From: Bradyrhizobium sp. WSM1417
Lineage (GTDB): Bacteria; Pseudomonadota; Alphaproteobacteria; Rhizobiales; Xanthobacteraceae
Assembly (NCBI RefSeq): GCF_000515415.1
Contig: NZ_KI911783.1
Coordinates: 412,501-476,500 of the forward strand
Reading direction: 5' to 3'
Length of the DNA: 64,000 bases
Shown here: piece by piece, positions 47,277-55,164 of the stretch
Layout: each line of letters starts with the position of its first letter
Numbering within the stretch: position 1 is the first letter of the stretch
Program-made: the position numbers and the translations under genes
The notes under the pieces: model-generated
What the model was told of the DNA's origin: nothing
What the model saw: the letters and a program-made list of their open reading frames with translations, nothing else
Databases searched by the model: none

Positions 47277-48667
47277 CTCACCAGAAATTCGATGCGGCGG
47301 TTCTGCGCCTTGGCGTCTTCGCTGTCATTGCCGGCGACCGGCTGCGTGCTGCCGTAGCCGACCGCGGTGAAGCGGCTGGCAGGCAGGCCGGCCTTGACAA
47401 GATAGTCGATCACCGCCTGCGCGCGCTTCTCCGAGAGTGCCTGGTTGAAGGAATCCTCGCCGTCGGCATCGGTATGCCCGGCGACCTCGATATTGGTGGT
47501 GGGACATCGCAATGCCGTCTCGATCAGATGATCGAGAACACCGGCGGAATCCGGATCGATGTCGGCGCGCTTCGCCCCGAAGCGAATCTTGGCCTTGGCC
47601 AAAAGCTCGGAGAACAATTGCTGGCACACGGTGCCGTCGACCGGGCCGGCTGCGGGTTTCACCGTGATTTCCGGCTTGTATTGCCAGTTTTTTGGAAAGT
47701 CCTTGCCGAGGCTAGCGCGGATGTCGTTGGCGGCACCCTCATAGAGCGCATCGCCCGACAGCTTCACCTCGCGGTCGGACACGACGAGCGTGCCGGTCGA
47801 CAGCCGCGACAGCGCGCCGAGCGCTGCGACCACGGCGGGGCTGAAGGAGCCGGGCGCGCCGACGCTGGCCTTGAGATTGTCGACGACCTTTTCGTTGAAG
47901 AATTTCCGCGACGCGCTGGTGGCGATGGCAGCGTGGGCATTGTTGTCGGGAACATAGCCGGTCAGCGTCACCGTCGCGGCCACCGGATCCTTGTAGGCCT
48001 GGAAGACGTAAGGCGGCGCCTTGACGTCGTTGGCGGCGATCGAAAAGCCCTCGGGCAGGTTTTTCAGCGCCGCGGCGACCGCTTCGCGACCGCCGATATC
48101 GCGCGCCATGCCCGACAGAGTGACTTTGGTGTCCGTGATCGTGATCTTGCCGTCCTTGAGCTTGCCGATCTGGTCGAGCAGCAGCATCGCGGCCGCCTCG
48201 AACCGCGGCGGTGCCCCGCGCGCCAAAACCATCTGATCGGCCACCTCGGTACCGGCGACCTCCTTGCGGGCCGCCTCAGTCAGGCGGCCCTTCATCGACG
48301 GCAGGGGCGCGGAGCCTGACAACGTCACCCGCACCACGTCGCGTTCGGCGTTCCAGACGAAGGGCTTTGCCTCGGGAACGAGGCGGGTCCGGTCGTCGAC
48401 CAGGCGCACGCCGGGGACGGTCTCGACCGCCACAACAGCGTCGCGGCGACCCTCCTCGGAAAACGCGTCAGCAGCCAGGCTGACGTCGCGGCCGTCCACC
48501 GCAATCCGGGTCTTGTCCAGAACGGTATCCTTTAGCGCCGCCGAGCTGCGGGCGGAAAGGTCCGCCTCGACCGGCAAAGTGTTATTCCAGGCCGCAAATC
48601 CCCACATGACGACCAGGGGGATGAGCCCCGGCCACCATTTGCTGGCCCACCTGAAAAGCTTCTGCAT
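47273..48667 (-). CDS. BON-domain / OmpA C-terminal domain protein
   Basis: 464 residues. One N-terminal membrane anchor (WWPGLIPLVVMWGFAAWNN, about 11-29) is followed by several BON-like repeats (for example KDTVLDKTRIAVDGRDVSL and KITITDTKVTLSGMARDIGG; in all about 40-330). A C-terminal OmpA peptidoglycan-binding domain closes it (about 350-460: TNIEVAGHTDADGEDSFNQA, LSEKRAQAVIDYL, GYGSTQPVAGN, QNRRIEFLV). The order resembles mycobacterial ArfA/OmpATb. It may tether the inner membrane to the cell wall in stress adaptation. The ATG at 48667 starts just before the anchor. Confidence 0.88.
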   Translation of the reverse strand: MQKLFRWASKWWPGLIPLVVMWGFAAWNNTLPVEADLSARSSAALKDTVLDKTRIAVDGRDVSLAADAFSEEGRRDAVVAVETVPGVRLVDDRTRLVPEAKPFVWNAERDVVRVTLSGSAPLPSMKGRLTEAARKEVAGTEVADQMVLARGAPPRFEAAAMLLLDQIGKLKDGKITITDTKVTLSGMARDIGGREAVAAALKNLPEGFSIAANDVKAPPYVFQAYKDPVAATVTLTGYVPDNNAHAAIATSASRKFFNEKVVDNLKASVGAPGSFSPAVVAALGALSRLSTGTLVVSDREVKLSGDALYEGAANDIRASLGKDFPKNWQYKPEITVKPAAGPVDGTVCQQLFSELLAKAKIRFGAKRADIDPDSAGVLDHLIETALRCPTTNIEVAGHTDADGEDSFNQALSEKRAQAVIDYLVKAGLPASRFTAVGYGSTQPVAGNDSEDAKAQNRRIEFLVR

Positions 48668-48831
48668 TCGACGACCCGAACTCTGGAACCGGAGACAAAA
48701 CAAACCCTTGGCGGGCTGTCAAACCGGAAATGACGCCCTTCCGAAGGCCGGGCGTGGACAATTGGAATAACTTTTTCTTCAAGGGTTCTTCCGTAAGTTG
48801 AAGACGGAATGCCAAAGTCCGCCAGCGGGTC

Positions 48832-49890
48832 ATGAAACAACTCCGTAACAACGTCATCCGCGCCGGACTGGAAGCACTCTATTTCAGCGGCGCTCACCAC
48901 CTGTTGCGTCCGCTTTTGTCGGGCGTCGGCGCCATTTTCATGCTGCATCACGTGCGGCCGGCCCGCACCGCGGCGTTCCAGCCGAACAGGCATCTCGAAG
49001 TCACCCCCGAATTCCTGCGCGCGACCCTGCGCCATCTGCGCTCGCGCGAGATCGACATCGTCAGCATGGACGAGCTGCATGATCGGCTGGTGCGGCGCCG
49101 GTTCGACCGCCGCTTCGCCGCCTTCACGCTCGACGATGGCTATCGCGACAATCTCGATTTCGCGCTGCCAGTTCTGCGCGAATTTGACGCGCCTCTGGCG
49201 GTCTATGTCGCCAGCGATTTCGCGGAGGGCACGGGTCGGTTGTGGTGGGAGGCGCTGGAGGCCGTGATCGCCAAGACCGAGCAGATCGAGGTGACAATCG
49301 GCAATGCCGCGCTGCGGCTCGATGCGACGACGCCAGCCGCCAAGCAGGCGGCGTTCGACCGCCTGCACGACTGGTTGCGCGCATTGCCCGGCGAGCACGA
49401 TCTCAAGCGCGAGATCGAGGCGCTCTGCACGAAGTACGGCGTCGACATGGCCGCGCTGTGCCGCAGCCTCTGCTTGTCCTGGGACGAGGTGAAGACATTT
49501 GCCGCCGATCCCCTGGTCACCATCGGCGCGCATTCCATCAGCCATTGCAATCTCGCCAAGCAAAGCGAAGAGATCGCCACGCAGGAGATGGCCGTGAGCC
49601 GCGCGCGGATCGAGCAGGCGCTGGGTCGCAACGTCCAGCATCTTGCCTATCCCTATGGCGATCGCGAGGCGGCGGGCGAACGTGAATTCGTGCTCGCTGC
49701 ATCCGCCGGCTTCAAGACCGCGGTGACGACTCGGCCCGGCATGCTGTTCGCCGAAAACGCCGGCCACATGACCGCGCTGCCACGCGTCTCGCTCAACGGC
49801 AATTACCAGGACACGCGGATTCTGCCGGTGCTGACCTCGGGCGCCGCGACCGCGATGTGGAACGGCTTCCGCAGGATCGCGGCGGCTTAA
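48832..49890 (+). CDS. Polysaccharide deacetylase family protein (NodB homology domain)
   Basis: 352 residues. The NodB motifs are present: FTLDDGYRDN (the metal and catalytic Asp pair) at about 97-106, IGAHSISHCNL (His-x4-His metal ligands) at about 225-236, and HLAYPYGDREA. It probably removes N-acetyl groups from a cell-surface glycan or lipid-linked sugar. It is longer than NodB (~215) by an N-terminal ~80 residues and a helical insert. The N terminus has no clear signal peptide. It is monocistronic. Confidence 0.88.
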   Translation: MKQLRNNVIRAGLEALYFSGAHHLLRPLLSGVGAIFMLHHVRPARTAAFQPNRHLEVTPEFLRATLRHLRSREIDIVSMDELHDRLVRRRFDRRFAAFTLDDGYRDNLDFALPVLREFDAPLAVYVASDFAEGTGRLWWEALEAVIAKTEQIEVTIGNAALRLDATTPAAKQAAFDRLHDWLRALPGEHDLKREIEALCTKYGVDMAALCRSLCLSWDEVKTFAADPLVTIGAHSISHCNLAKQSEEIATQEMAVSRARIEQALGRNVQHLAYPYGDREAAGEREFVLAASAGFKTAVTTRPGMLFAENAGHMTALPRVSLNGNYQDTRILPVLTSGAATAMWNGFRRIAAA

Positions 49891-49992
49891 ATCTCTCCGT
49901 CTTCGCTGCGCAACTCGGACGACGATGCGGCGCCTTTCTTGACTCCCCTCCCTACCCCGCTCAAAAGGTCGCCAAACACCAAGGGAGGCACC

Positions 49993-50793
49993 ATGTTCAA
50001 CGATCTGTTCTCGCTCAAAGGCCGCGTCGCGCTGGTGACCGGCGGTTCGCGCGGCATCGGCAAGATGATTGCGGCGGGATTTCTCAGCGCAGGGGCCGCG
50101 AAGGTCTACATCACCGCGCGCAAGGCCGGGCCTTGCGAAGCGACCGCGAACGAGCTCTCCGCGCAATATGACGGCGAATGCATCGCGCTGCCGATCGACA
50201 TCTCGACCGTCGACGGCTGCGACAGGCTCGCTGGCGAAGTCATCAAGCTGGAGCCGAAGCTCGATATCCTCGTCAACAATGCCGGGGCTGCCTGGGGCGC
50301 GGAGTTCGATGAATTCCCCGAAAGCGGCTGGGACAAGGTGATGGACCTCAACGTCAAGTCGCTGTTCTTCCTGACCAAGGCGCTGGCCAAGCCGCTGCGC
50401 GCGGCGGCTTCGCATGAGCGGCCCGCCAAGGTCATCAACATCGCCTCGGTTGACGGCATCTTCGTCAATCCCGGCGAGACCTACTCCTATGCCGCGAGCA
50501 AGGCCGCGGTGATCCATTTGACGCGGCGCATGGCGACGAAACTGATCAAGGACAACATCAACGTCACCGCGATCGCGCCCGGCGCGTTCAAGTCCGACAT
50601 GAACCGGGCTGCGCGCGACCATTCGGACGAGGTCGCCAAGCGCATTCCGGCGCGGCGGATCGGAACCGACGAGGACATGGCCGGCGTGGCGATCTATCTC
50701 GCCTCGCGCGCGGGTGACTACGTGGTCGGCAACACCATCGCGGTGGATGGCGGCGTGGTGTACGCGAACGCGGGGCTGGAGATCGCGGGGTAG
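49993..50793 (+). CDS. Short-chain dehydrogenase/reductase (SDR) family oxidoreductase
   Basis: 266 residues with classical SDR features: the cofactor motif TGGSRGIGK (TGxxxGxG) near residue 14, NNAGAAWG, INIASVDG, and the catalytic YAASK. The sequence is close in style to 3-oxoacyl-ACP-reductase-like and 2-deoxy-gluconate-type SDRs; NADP(H) preference is suggested by the Arg after the TGGS loop. The ATG follows GGGAGGCACC. Substrate unknown. It converges with boxB across a repeat block, so box-pathway involvement is not implied. Confidence 0.88.
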   Translation: MFNDLFSLKGRVALVTGGSRGIGKMIAAGFLSAGAAKVYITARKAGPCEATANELSAQYDGECIALPIDISTVDGCDRLAGEVIKLEPKLDILVNNAGAAWGAEFDEFPESGWDKVMDLNVKSLFFLTKALAKPLRAAASHERPAKVINIASVDGIFVNPGETYSYAASKAAVIHLTRRMATKLIKDNINVTAIAPGAFKSDMNRAARDHSDEVAKRIPARRIGTDEDMAGVAIYLASRAGDYVVGNTIAVDGGVVYANAGLEIAG

Positions 50794-50819
50794 GGGCTCG
50801 AGCCCGCCGCGCGGACAGT

Positions 50820-50957
50820 GCGCTCCCTCGCCCCGTTCTTACGGGGAGAGGGTTGGGGTGAGGGGCTCTCTCCGCGCGTGAGATTGTCGCCGCACCTGTA
50901 CCCCCTCACCCGGATCGCAAGAGCGATCCGACCTCTCCCCGCAAGCGGGGAGAGGTG
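50820..50957. repeat. Cluster of palindromic repeats between convergent SDR and boxB genes
   Basis: Three hairpins are visible: CGCCCCGTTCTTACGGGGAG-type near 50829-50850, CGGATCGCAAGAGCGATCCG at 50911-50930, and the 24-bp CTCTCCCCGC/GCGGGGAGAG palindrome at 50932-50955. The flanking GGTTGGGGTGAGGGG and CCCCTCACCC are inverted copies of each other. Such blocks are frequent between convergent genes in Bradyrhizobium and probably end both transcripts. Confidence 0.8.
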
Positions 50958-50967
50958 AAGAAGACAC

Positions 50968-52413
50968 CTACGACTCGATCCTCACATACTCGAAATCGCC
51001 GGGCTTGTTGTCGATGCCGACCTTCGGGGGCGAGATCCAGGAGGCGAACTGGCCGGTCTCGGTGACGGGCTGCATCAGCGAGGTGATGAAGTCTCCGTCG
51101 GCGGTCGAGGGCAGCCATTCATCCTTGCGCTTCGCCCAGGTTGCGTCATCGATCAACAGACCATCCGGCGTCGCGTGGATGCCCTTGAACTCGCCGATAT
51201 GGCGATGGAAGGCGACGTTGGGCAGCTTGAGCTGAAACTGGTAGCCCGCGGTCGAGATCACCTTGTTCCAGCGCAGCATGCCCTTGACGCAATCCTGGCT
51301 GTAATCGTCGCGCAGGCGCATGTTGAGCGCGGTCAGCGCCGGCTCGTCCACCAACTTGATCTCGCCATCGATGAACTTCAGCACCGGATAGGTCGCGTTC
51401 TTGAGCTGATGATCGTCGTCGATCTGGGTCTCGTGATAGCGGCCCTTGATGCCGGTATTGAAGGCGTTCGCCGCGTTGGTCGAGACTTCCGAGCCAAAGA
51501 GATCGAGCGACAGCGTGTAGTGCAGGTTCAGCTTCTTCTGGATGGTCGGCAGGTCGATCACACCGAGCGCGCGGACCTTCGCGATGTCGGTGGGATCGGT
51601 GATGCCGGCTTCGCGCATCGCATCGCAGGTGCGCTGCACGACACGCGTGATGCCGGTCTCGCCGACAAACATGTGGTGCGCTTCTTCCGTCAGCATGAAG
51701 CGGCAGGTGCGCGACAAGGGATCGAAGCCGGACTGCGCCAGCGAGTGCAACTGCATCTTGCCGTCGCGGTCGGTGAAATACGTGAACATGAAGAAGGACA
51801 GCCAGTCCGGCGTCGCCTCGTTGAAGGCGCCCAGCATGCGTGGCGAGTCAGCGTCACCCGAGCGGCGGCGCAACAAATCGTCAGCCTCTTCACGTCCGTC
51901 GCGACCAAAGTACTTTTGCAGTAGGTACACCATCGCCCAGAGGTGACGGCCTTCCTCGACATTGACCTGGAACAGATTGCGCATGTCGTACAGCGAGGGC
52001 GCGGTCTTGCCGAGGTGGCGCTGCTGCTCGACGGAGGCAGGCTCGGTGTCGCCCTGGATCACGATCAGACGGCGCAGCATGGCGCGATATTCACCCGGGA
52101 CTTCCTGCCAGGCCGGCTCGCCAAAATGCTCGCCGAACGGCACGACGCGGTTCTCTTCCTGGGGAGCAAGGAGAATGCCCCAGCGATACTCGGGCATCCG
52201 CACGTAGTCGAACTTGGCCCAGCCGCGCGGGTCGACCGAATAGGCGGTGCGCAAGTACACCAGCGATTCCTGGAAGCCTTCCGGTCCCATGTCTTTCCAC
52301 CAGTCCATGTAGCCAGGATGCCAGCCTTCCAGCGCCTTGAGCACCTGGCGGTCTTCGGCCAGATTGACGTTGTTCGGAATCTTGGTCGAGTAGTCGACGT
52401 TCATGATGTTCAT
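50968..52413 (-). CDS. boxB: Benzoyl-CoA 2,3-epoxidase, oxygenase subunit BoxB
   Basis: 481 residues, the usual length. The di-iron ligands are seen in two ExxH motifs, NVEEGRHLW (E154, H157) and LTEEAHHMF (E244, H247). The start MNIMNVDYSTKIPNNVNLAE and the middle (WHPGYMDWWKDMGPEGFQES) match BoxB. With the reductase BoxA it converts benzoyl-CoA, O2 and NADPH to 2,3-epoxybenzoyl-CoA. It is the last gene of the ligase-hydrolase-boxC-boxB run. BoxA is not in this window. Confidence 0.97.
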   Translation of the reverse strand: MNIMNVDYSTKIPNNVNLAEDRQVLKALEGWHPGYMDWWKDMGPEGFQESLVYLRTAYSVDPRGWAKFDYVRMPEYRWGILLAPQEENRVVPFGEHFGEPAWQEVPGEYRAMLRRLIVIQGDTEPASVEQQRHLGKTAPSLYDMRNLFQVNVEEGRHLWAMVYLLQKYFGRDGREEADDLLRRRSGDADSPRMLGAFNEATPDWLSFFMFTYFTDRDGKMQLHSLAQSGFDPLSRTCRFMLTEEAHHMFVGETGITRVVQRTCDAMREAGITDPTDIAKVRALGVIDLPTIQKKLNLHYTLSLDLFGSEVSTNAANAFNTGIKGRYHETQIDDDHQLKNATYPVLKFIDGEIKLVDEPALTALNMRLRDDYSQDCVKGMLRWNKVISTAGYQFQLKLPNVAFHRHIGEFKGIHATPDGLLIDDATWAKRKDEWLPSTADGDFITSLMQPVTETGQFASWISPPKVGIDNKPGDFEYVRIES

Positions 52414-52479
52414 GGAGGACCTCCCGTGTGGGACTAGTTCATTAAATCGCGGGCATCGAATTGTGGGATCGCGAATAGC

Positions 52480-52510
52480 GAGTGGCGAATGGCGTCTCTA
52501 TTCGCCACTC
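52480..52510. repeat. Hairpin in the boxC-boxB intergenic space
   Basis: GAGTGGCGAAT (52480-52490) and ATTCGCCACTC (52500-52510) are exact complements around nine bases. It lies 12 bp after the boxC stop (minus strand) and 67 bp before the boxB start. It may stabilise one mRNA segment relative to the other. Confidence 0.75.
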
Positions 52511-52522
52511 CCCATTCGCGCT

Positions 52523-54211
52523 CTACACTCGCGTCATATCGAATTTCGGCTTCTGGCCACTGCCGTAGCGGCGCAGCGCGCCTTCCTCGCCGACCGCATT
52601 GGGGCGCTGGAAGATCCAGTTCTGCCACGCGGTGAGGCGCGAGAAGATTTTCGACTCCATCGTCTCGGGCCCGACGAAGCGCAGGTTGGCTTCCATGCCG
52701 GTGAGGCTGTCGGGCGAGAAGCTGGCGCGCTCCTCCAGGAACACGCGGACCTCGTCGTCCCAGTCGATGTCGTCGAGTGCGAAGGTGACGAGACCGAGCT
52801 CTTCGGCCTGCTCGGCGTCCAGCGCCGTGCCCATCGTGGCTTCCGCGCGTTCCACATCGGCCGGATCGGCCTGGAAGCGCGACTGAAGCCGCGTCAGGCC
52901 ATGGCTCATCGGATAAGGGCCAAAATTCATTGCTGACAGTTCGATCGACGGCGGCGGGCGGTTGTCGCCCTGGCGCGTGCCGATCAGCATGTAGGAGCGG
53001 TCGGCGGCGAAGACGAGCTCGGCGAGTGTGCCGGCGAAGCAGGAGCCGGGCTCGACCAGTGTCACCAGCGTGCGCGAGGTGACGTCGATGCGCTTCAACA
53101 CGCGCTTCCAGTAGTGCCTGATTTCGTTGACCAGCCAATGCGCCTTGTTGGCCTCGAGGAAGGCATCACAGGCAAGCACATGGGCGCGGTCGCCATGGCT
53201 CTTGAACACCAGCATTGCGATCTCGAGTTCGTTGATGCGCAAATGCAGAATGGCGTCGTCAAGTTCGCGCGCGACCTGGAGCGGCCAGAACGCGACACCC
53301 TGCGCCATCATGCCGTCGATGTCAGCGGGCGGCGCGGCTTCAGGCGCCTTGATCGAGATCGTGGCGATACGTGCGGCGCGGTCGATATCGACGGTGACAA
53401 AGCCATAGCGGATGCTGGTCTCGTCGATGATGCGCTTGAGCGGCGTCAGCGCGATGCCCTTGCCGTTGCCCTTGCGCTTCGAGGCCTGGGCGAATTCCCT
53501 GGCGCGCTCGGCAACCATGCCTTCGAGCTTGCTGTTCGGCGCGATCTCGTCGACCAGGCGCCATTGCACGGCGCGCTTGCCCTTCACGCCTTCTTCGATG
53601 GTGCAGAAGAAATCGGCGTGATCGCGGCGCACCTTGCGCTTGTCGACCACACGCGTGAGGCCGCCGGTGCCCGGTAGCACCGCGAGCAGCGGCACTTCGG
53701 GCAAGGCGACGGCGGACGCGCCGTCATCGGCAAGCATGATGTAGTCGGTGGCGAGCGCAAGTTCATAGCCGCCGCCGGCGGCCGCGCCGTTCACGACGGT
53801 GATGAAGCGCTGGCCGGAATTCTCCGACGAGTCTTCCATGCCGTTGCGGGTCTCGTTGGTGAACTTGCAGAAATTGACCTTGTGGGCATGCGTCGAGCCC
53901 GCAAGCATGCGGATGTTGGCGCCGGCGCAGAACACGCGGTTCTTGGCCGAGCGCATCACCACGACCTTCACCTCGGGGTGCTCGAAGCGCAGGCGCTGGA
54001 CCGCGTCGGCAAGCTCGATGTCGACGCCGAGATCGTAGGAATTGAGCTTGAGCAGATAGCCCTCGAACAGGCCGCCATTCTCGTCGACGTCCATGGTCAG
54101 GGTGGCGACGTCACCGTCGACCGCGAGCTTCCAGTGCCGGTAGCGGGACGGCTCGGTCTGGAAATCGATGAATGTCGCGCCGCCTGCGAGGCGCCGATCT
54201 TCCCCGGCCAT
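52523..54211 (-). CDS. boxC: 2,3-Epoxybenzoyl-CoA dihydrolase BoxC
   Basis: 562 residues, family length (~550), built on a crotonase fold. Visible are VMRSAKNRVFCAGANIRMLA (oxyanion-hole region), FITVVNGAAAGGGYELALATD and VPLLAVLPGTGGLTRVVDKR in the N-terminal half, and a second, diverged crotonase-like half with LVEPGSCFAGTLAELVFAAD. It hydrolyses the epoxide to 3,4-dehydroadipyl-CoA semialdehyde and formate. The ATG at 54211 follows AAGGGTGGCCC. A direct repeat of ATGCACA (54256-54272) lies ~45 bp upstream. Confidence 0.97.
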   Translation of the reverse strand: MAGEDRRLAGGATFIDFQTEPSRYRHWKLAVDGDVATLTMDVDENGGLFEGYLLKLNSYDLGVDIELADAVQRLRFEHPEVKVVVMRSAKNRVFCAGANIRMLAGSTHAHKVNFCKFTNETRNGMEDSSENSGQRFITVVNGAAAGGGYELALATDYIMLADDGASAVALPEVPLLAVLPGTGGLTRVVDKRKVRRDHADFFCTIEEGVKGKRAVQWRLVDEIAPNSKLEGMVAERAREFAQASKRKGNGKGIALTPLKRIIDETSIRYGFVTVDIDRAARIATISIKAPEAAPPADIDGMMAQGVAFWPLQVARELDDAILHLRINELEIAMLVFKSHGDRAHVLACDAFLEANKAHWLVNEIRHYWKRVLKRIDVTSRTLVTLVEPGSCFAGTLAELVFAADRSYMLIGTRQGDNRPPPSIELSAMNFGPYPMSHGLTRLQSRFQADPADVERAEATMGTALDAEQAEELGLVTFALDDIDWDDEVRVFLEERASFSPDSLTGMEANLRFVGPETMESKIFSRLTAWQNWIFQRPNAVGEEGALRRYGSGQKPKFDMTRV

Positions 54212-54255
54212 GGGCCACCCTTGAGCTTGATTATGCGTTTTGGCTGTCGTGTTAG

Positions 54256-54272
54256 ATGCACAATAATGCACA
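54256..54272 (-). promoter_or_regulatory. Candidate BoxR operator: ATGCACA direct repeat upstream of boxC
   Basis: ATGCACA-ATA-ATGCACA: two identical 7-mers with a 10-bp period, one helical turn, 45-61 bp upstream of the boxC start and beyond the end of the hydrolase gene. The related regulator BzdR is known to bind TGCA-containing repeats. A third TGCA (in AACATGCATTTTG) lies nearby at 54308-54311, inside the end of the hydrolase gene. Confidence 0.5.
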
Positions 54273-54292
54273 TTTTCGGACGAGTCTACCCC

Positions 54293-55114
54293 TTAAACGA
54301 GAGAACATGCATTTTGTTTCATGTCTTCGCGCAAGGCCGCTGCTGCAAATTGCTCAATCGCGTCAAGCGTCGCTCCCGGAGCTTCGCGATGCGGAGAATG
54401 CGCCGCGCCTGAAATGACTTCCAAATCGACCGGGCAATAGCATTCCTGCTGCGCGATCTCAGCCTGACGCAGCGTCCCGTATTGGTCGTTCGCGCCCTGC
54501 AGGATCATGACGGGGACGCGGATATAGGCGAGATATTCCGAGATATCCCAGTCGCGGAATTTCGGATCGAGCCAGGCGGCGTTCCAGCCATAGAAGGCGT
54601 TGTCGACGTCCTTGTGCCAGCGCGCGAGCTTTGACTTCAGGTCGGTGGTCTCGAAGGTAGTCTTGATGTCCGCAATCGACTTCACCGAGATGTCCTCGAC
54701 GATGAAATGCGGCGCGATCAACACTAGGCCGTTGAGGCGATGATCCTGATGCGCGCCGGCATAGATCGTCGCGATCGAGGCGCCGTCGGAATGGCCGAGC
54801 AGCAGGCCGCGCCTGAAGCCGATCGCATCGAGAATCTTCGGCAGCACGTCCAGTGCCTCGCGGTGCATGTAGTCGAGCGGCCGCGGCAGCGCGATCTTGC
54901 TGGACTGGCCGTAGCCCGCGCGAGAATAGGCGAAAATGCCGAAGGAGGTGGCTTGCTGGAGCTTTTCCGGGAAGTCGCCCCAGAGGCCGACGGAGCCGAG
55001 GCCTTCGTGCAGCATGACGATGGTGGGTGCATCGGCGGATTGCGGCGCCAGCCATTTGTATTCAAGGCTGGCGTTACCGATGCTGAGAAAGCCGGTCGGG
55101 GAGAGGTTGGTCAT
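54293..55114 (-). CDS. Alpha/beta hydrolase of the box cluster
   Basis: 273 residues. The oxyanion/His-Gly region is VMLHEGLGSVGLWGDFPEKL, the nucleophile elbow is LLGHSDGAS (Ser about 106), the acid lies in VMILQGANDQYG, and the catalytic His is in GAAHSPHREA. Hydrolases of this type occur in aerobic benzoyl-CoA clusters and may remove dead-end thioesters or act as an enol-lactonase; the role is not proven. It lies 50 bp after the ligase gene and 81 bp before boxC, all in one direction. Confidence 0.85.
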   Translation of the reverse strand: MTNLSPTGFLSIGNASLEYKWLAPQSADAPTIVMLHEGLGSVGLWGDFPEKLQQATSFGIFAYSRAGYGQSSKIALPRPLDYMHREALDVLPKILDAIGFRRGLLLGHSDGASIATIYAGAHQDHRLNGLVLIAPHFIVEDISVKSIADIKTTFETTDLKSKLARWHKDVDNAFYGWNAAWLDPKFRDWDISEYLAYIRVPVMILQGANDQYGTLRQAEIAQQECYCPVDLEVISGAAHSPHREAPGATLDAIEQFAAAALREDMKQNACSLV

Positions 55115-55164
55115 GTTCTGTCGCTCTTCTCTCGGTCGTCAAGCCCGGCCATGACGACCTGTTG

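Noticed and set aside
48532..50622. ~700-codon minus-strand frame opposite the deacetylase and SDR genes
   Set aside because: Shadow of two plus-strand genes with intact NodB and SDR motifs.
50820..50957. Hairpin cluster considered as a CRISPR array
   Set aside because: The hairpins differ from each other and there are no regular direct repeats or spacers; no cas genes nearby.
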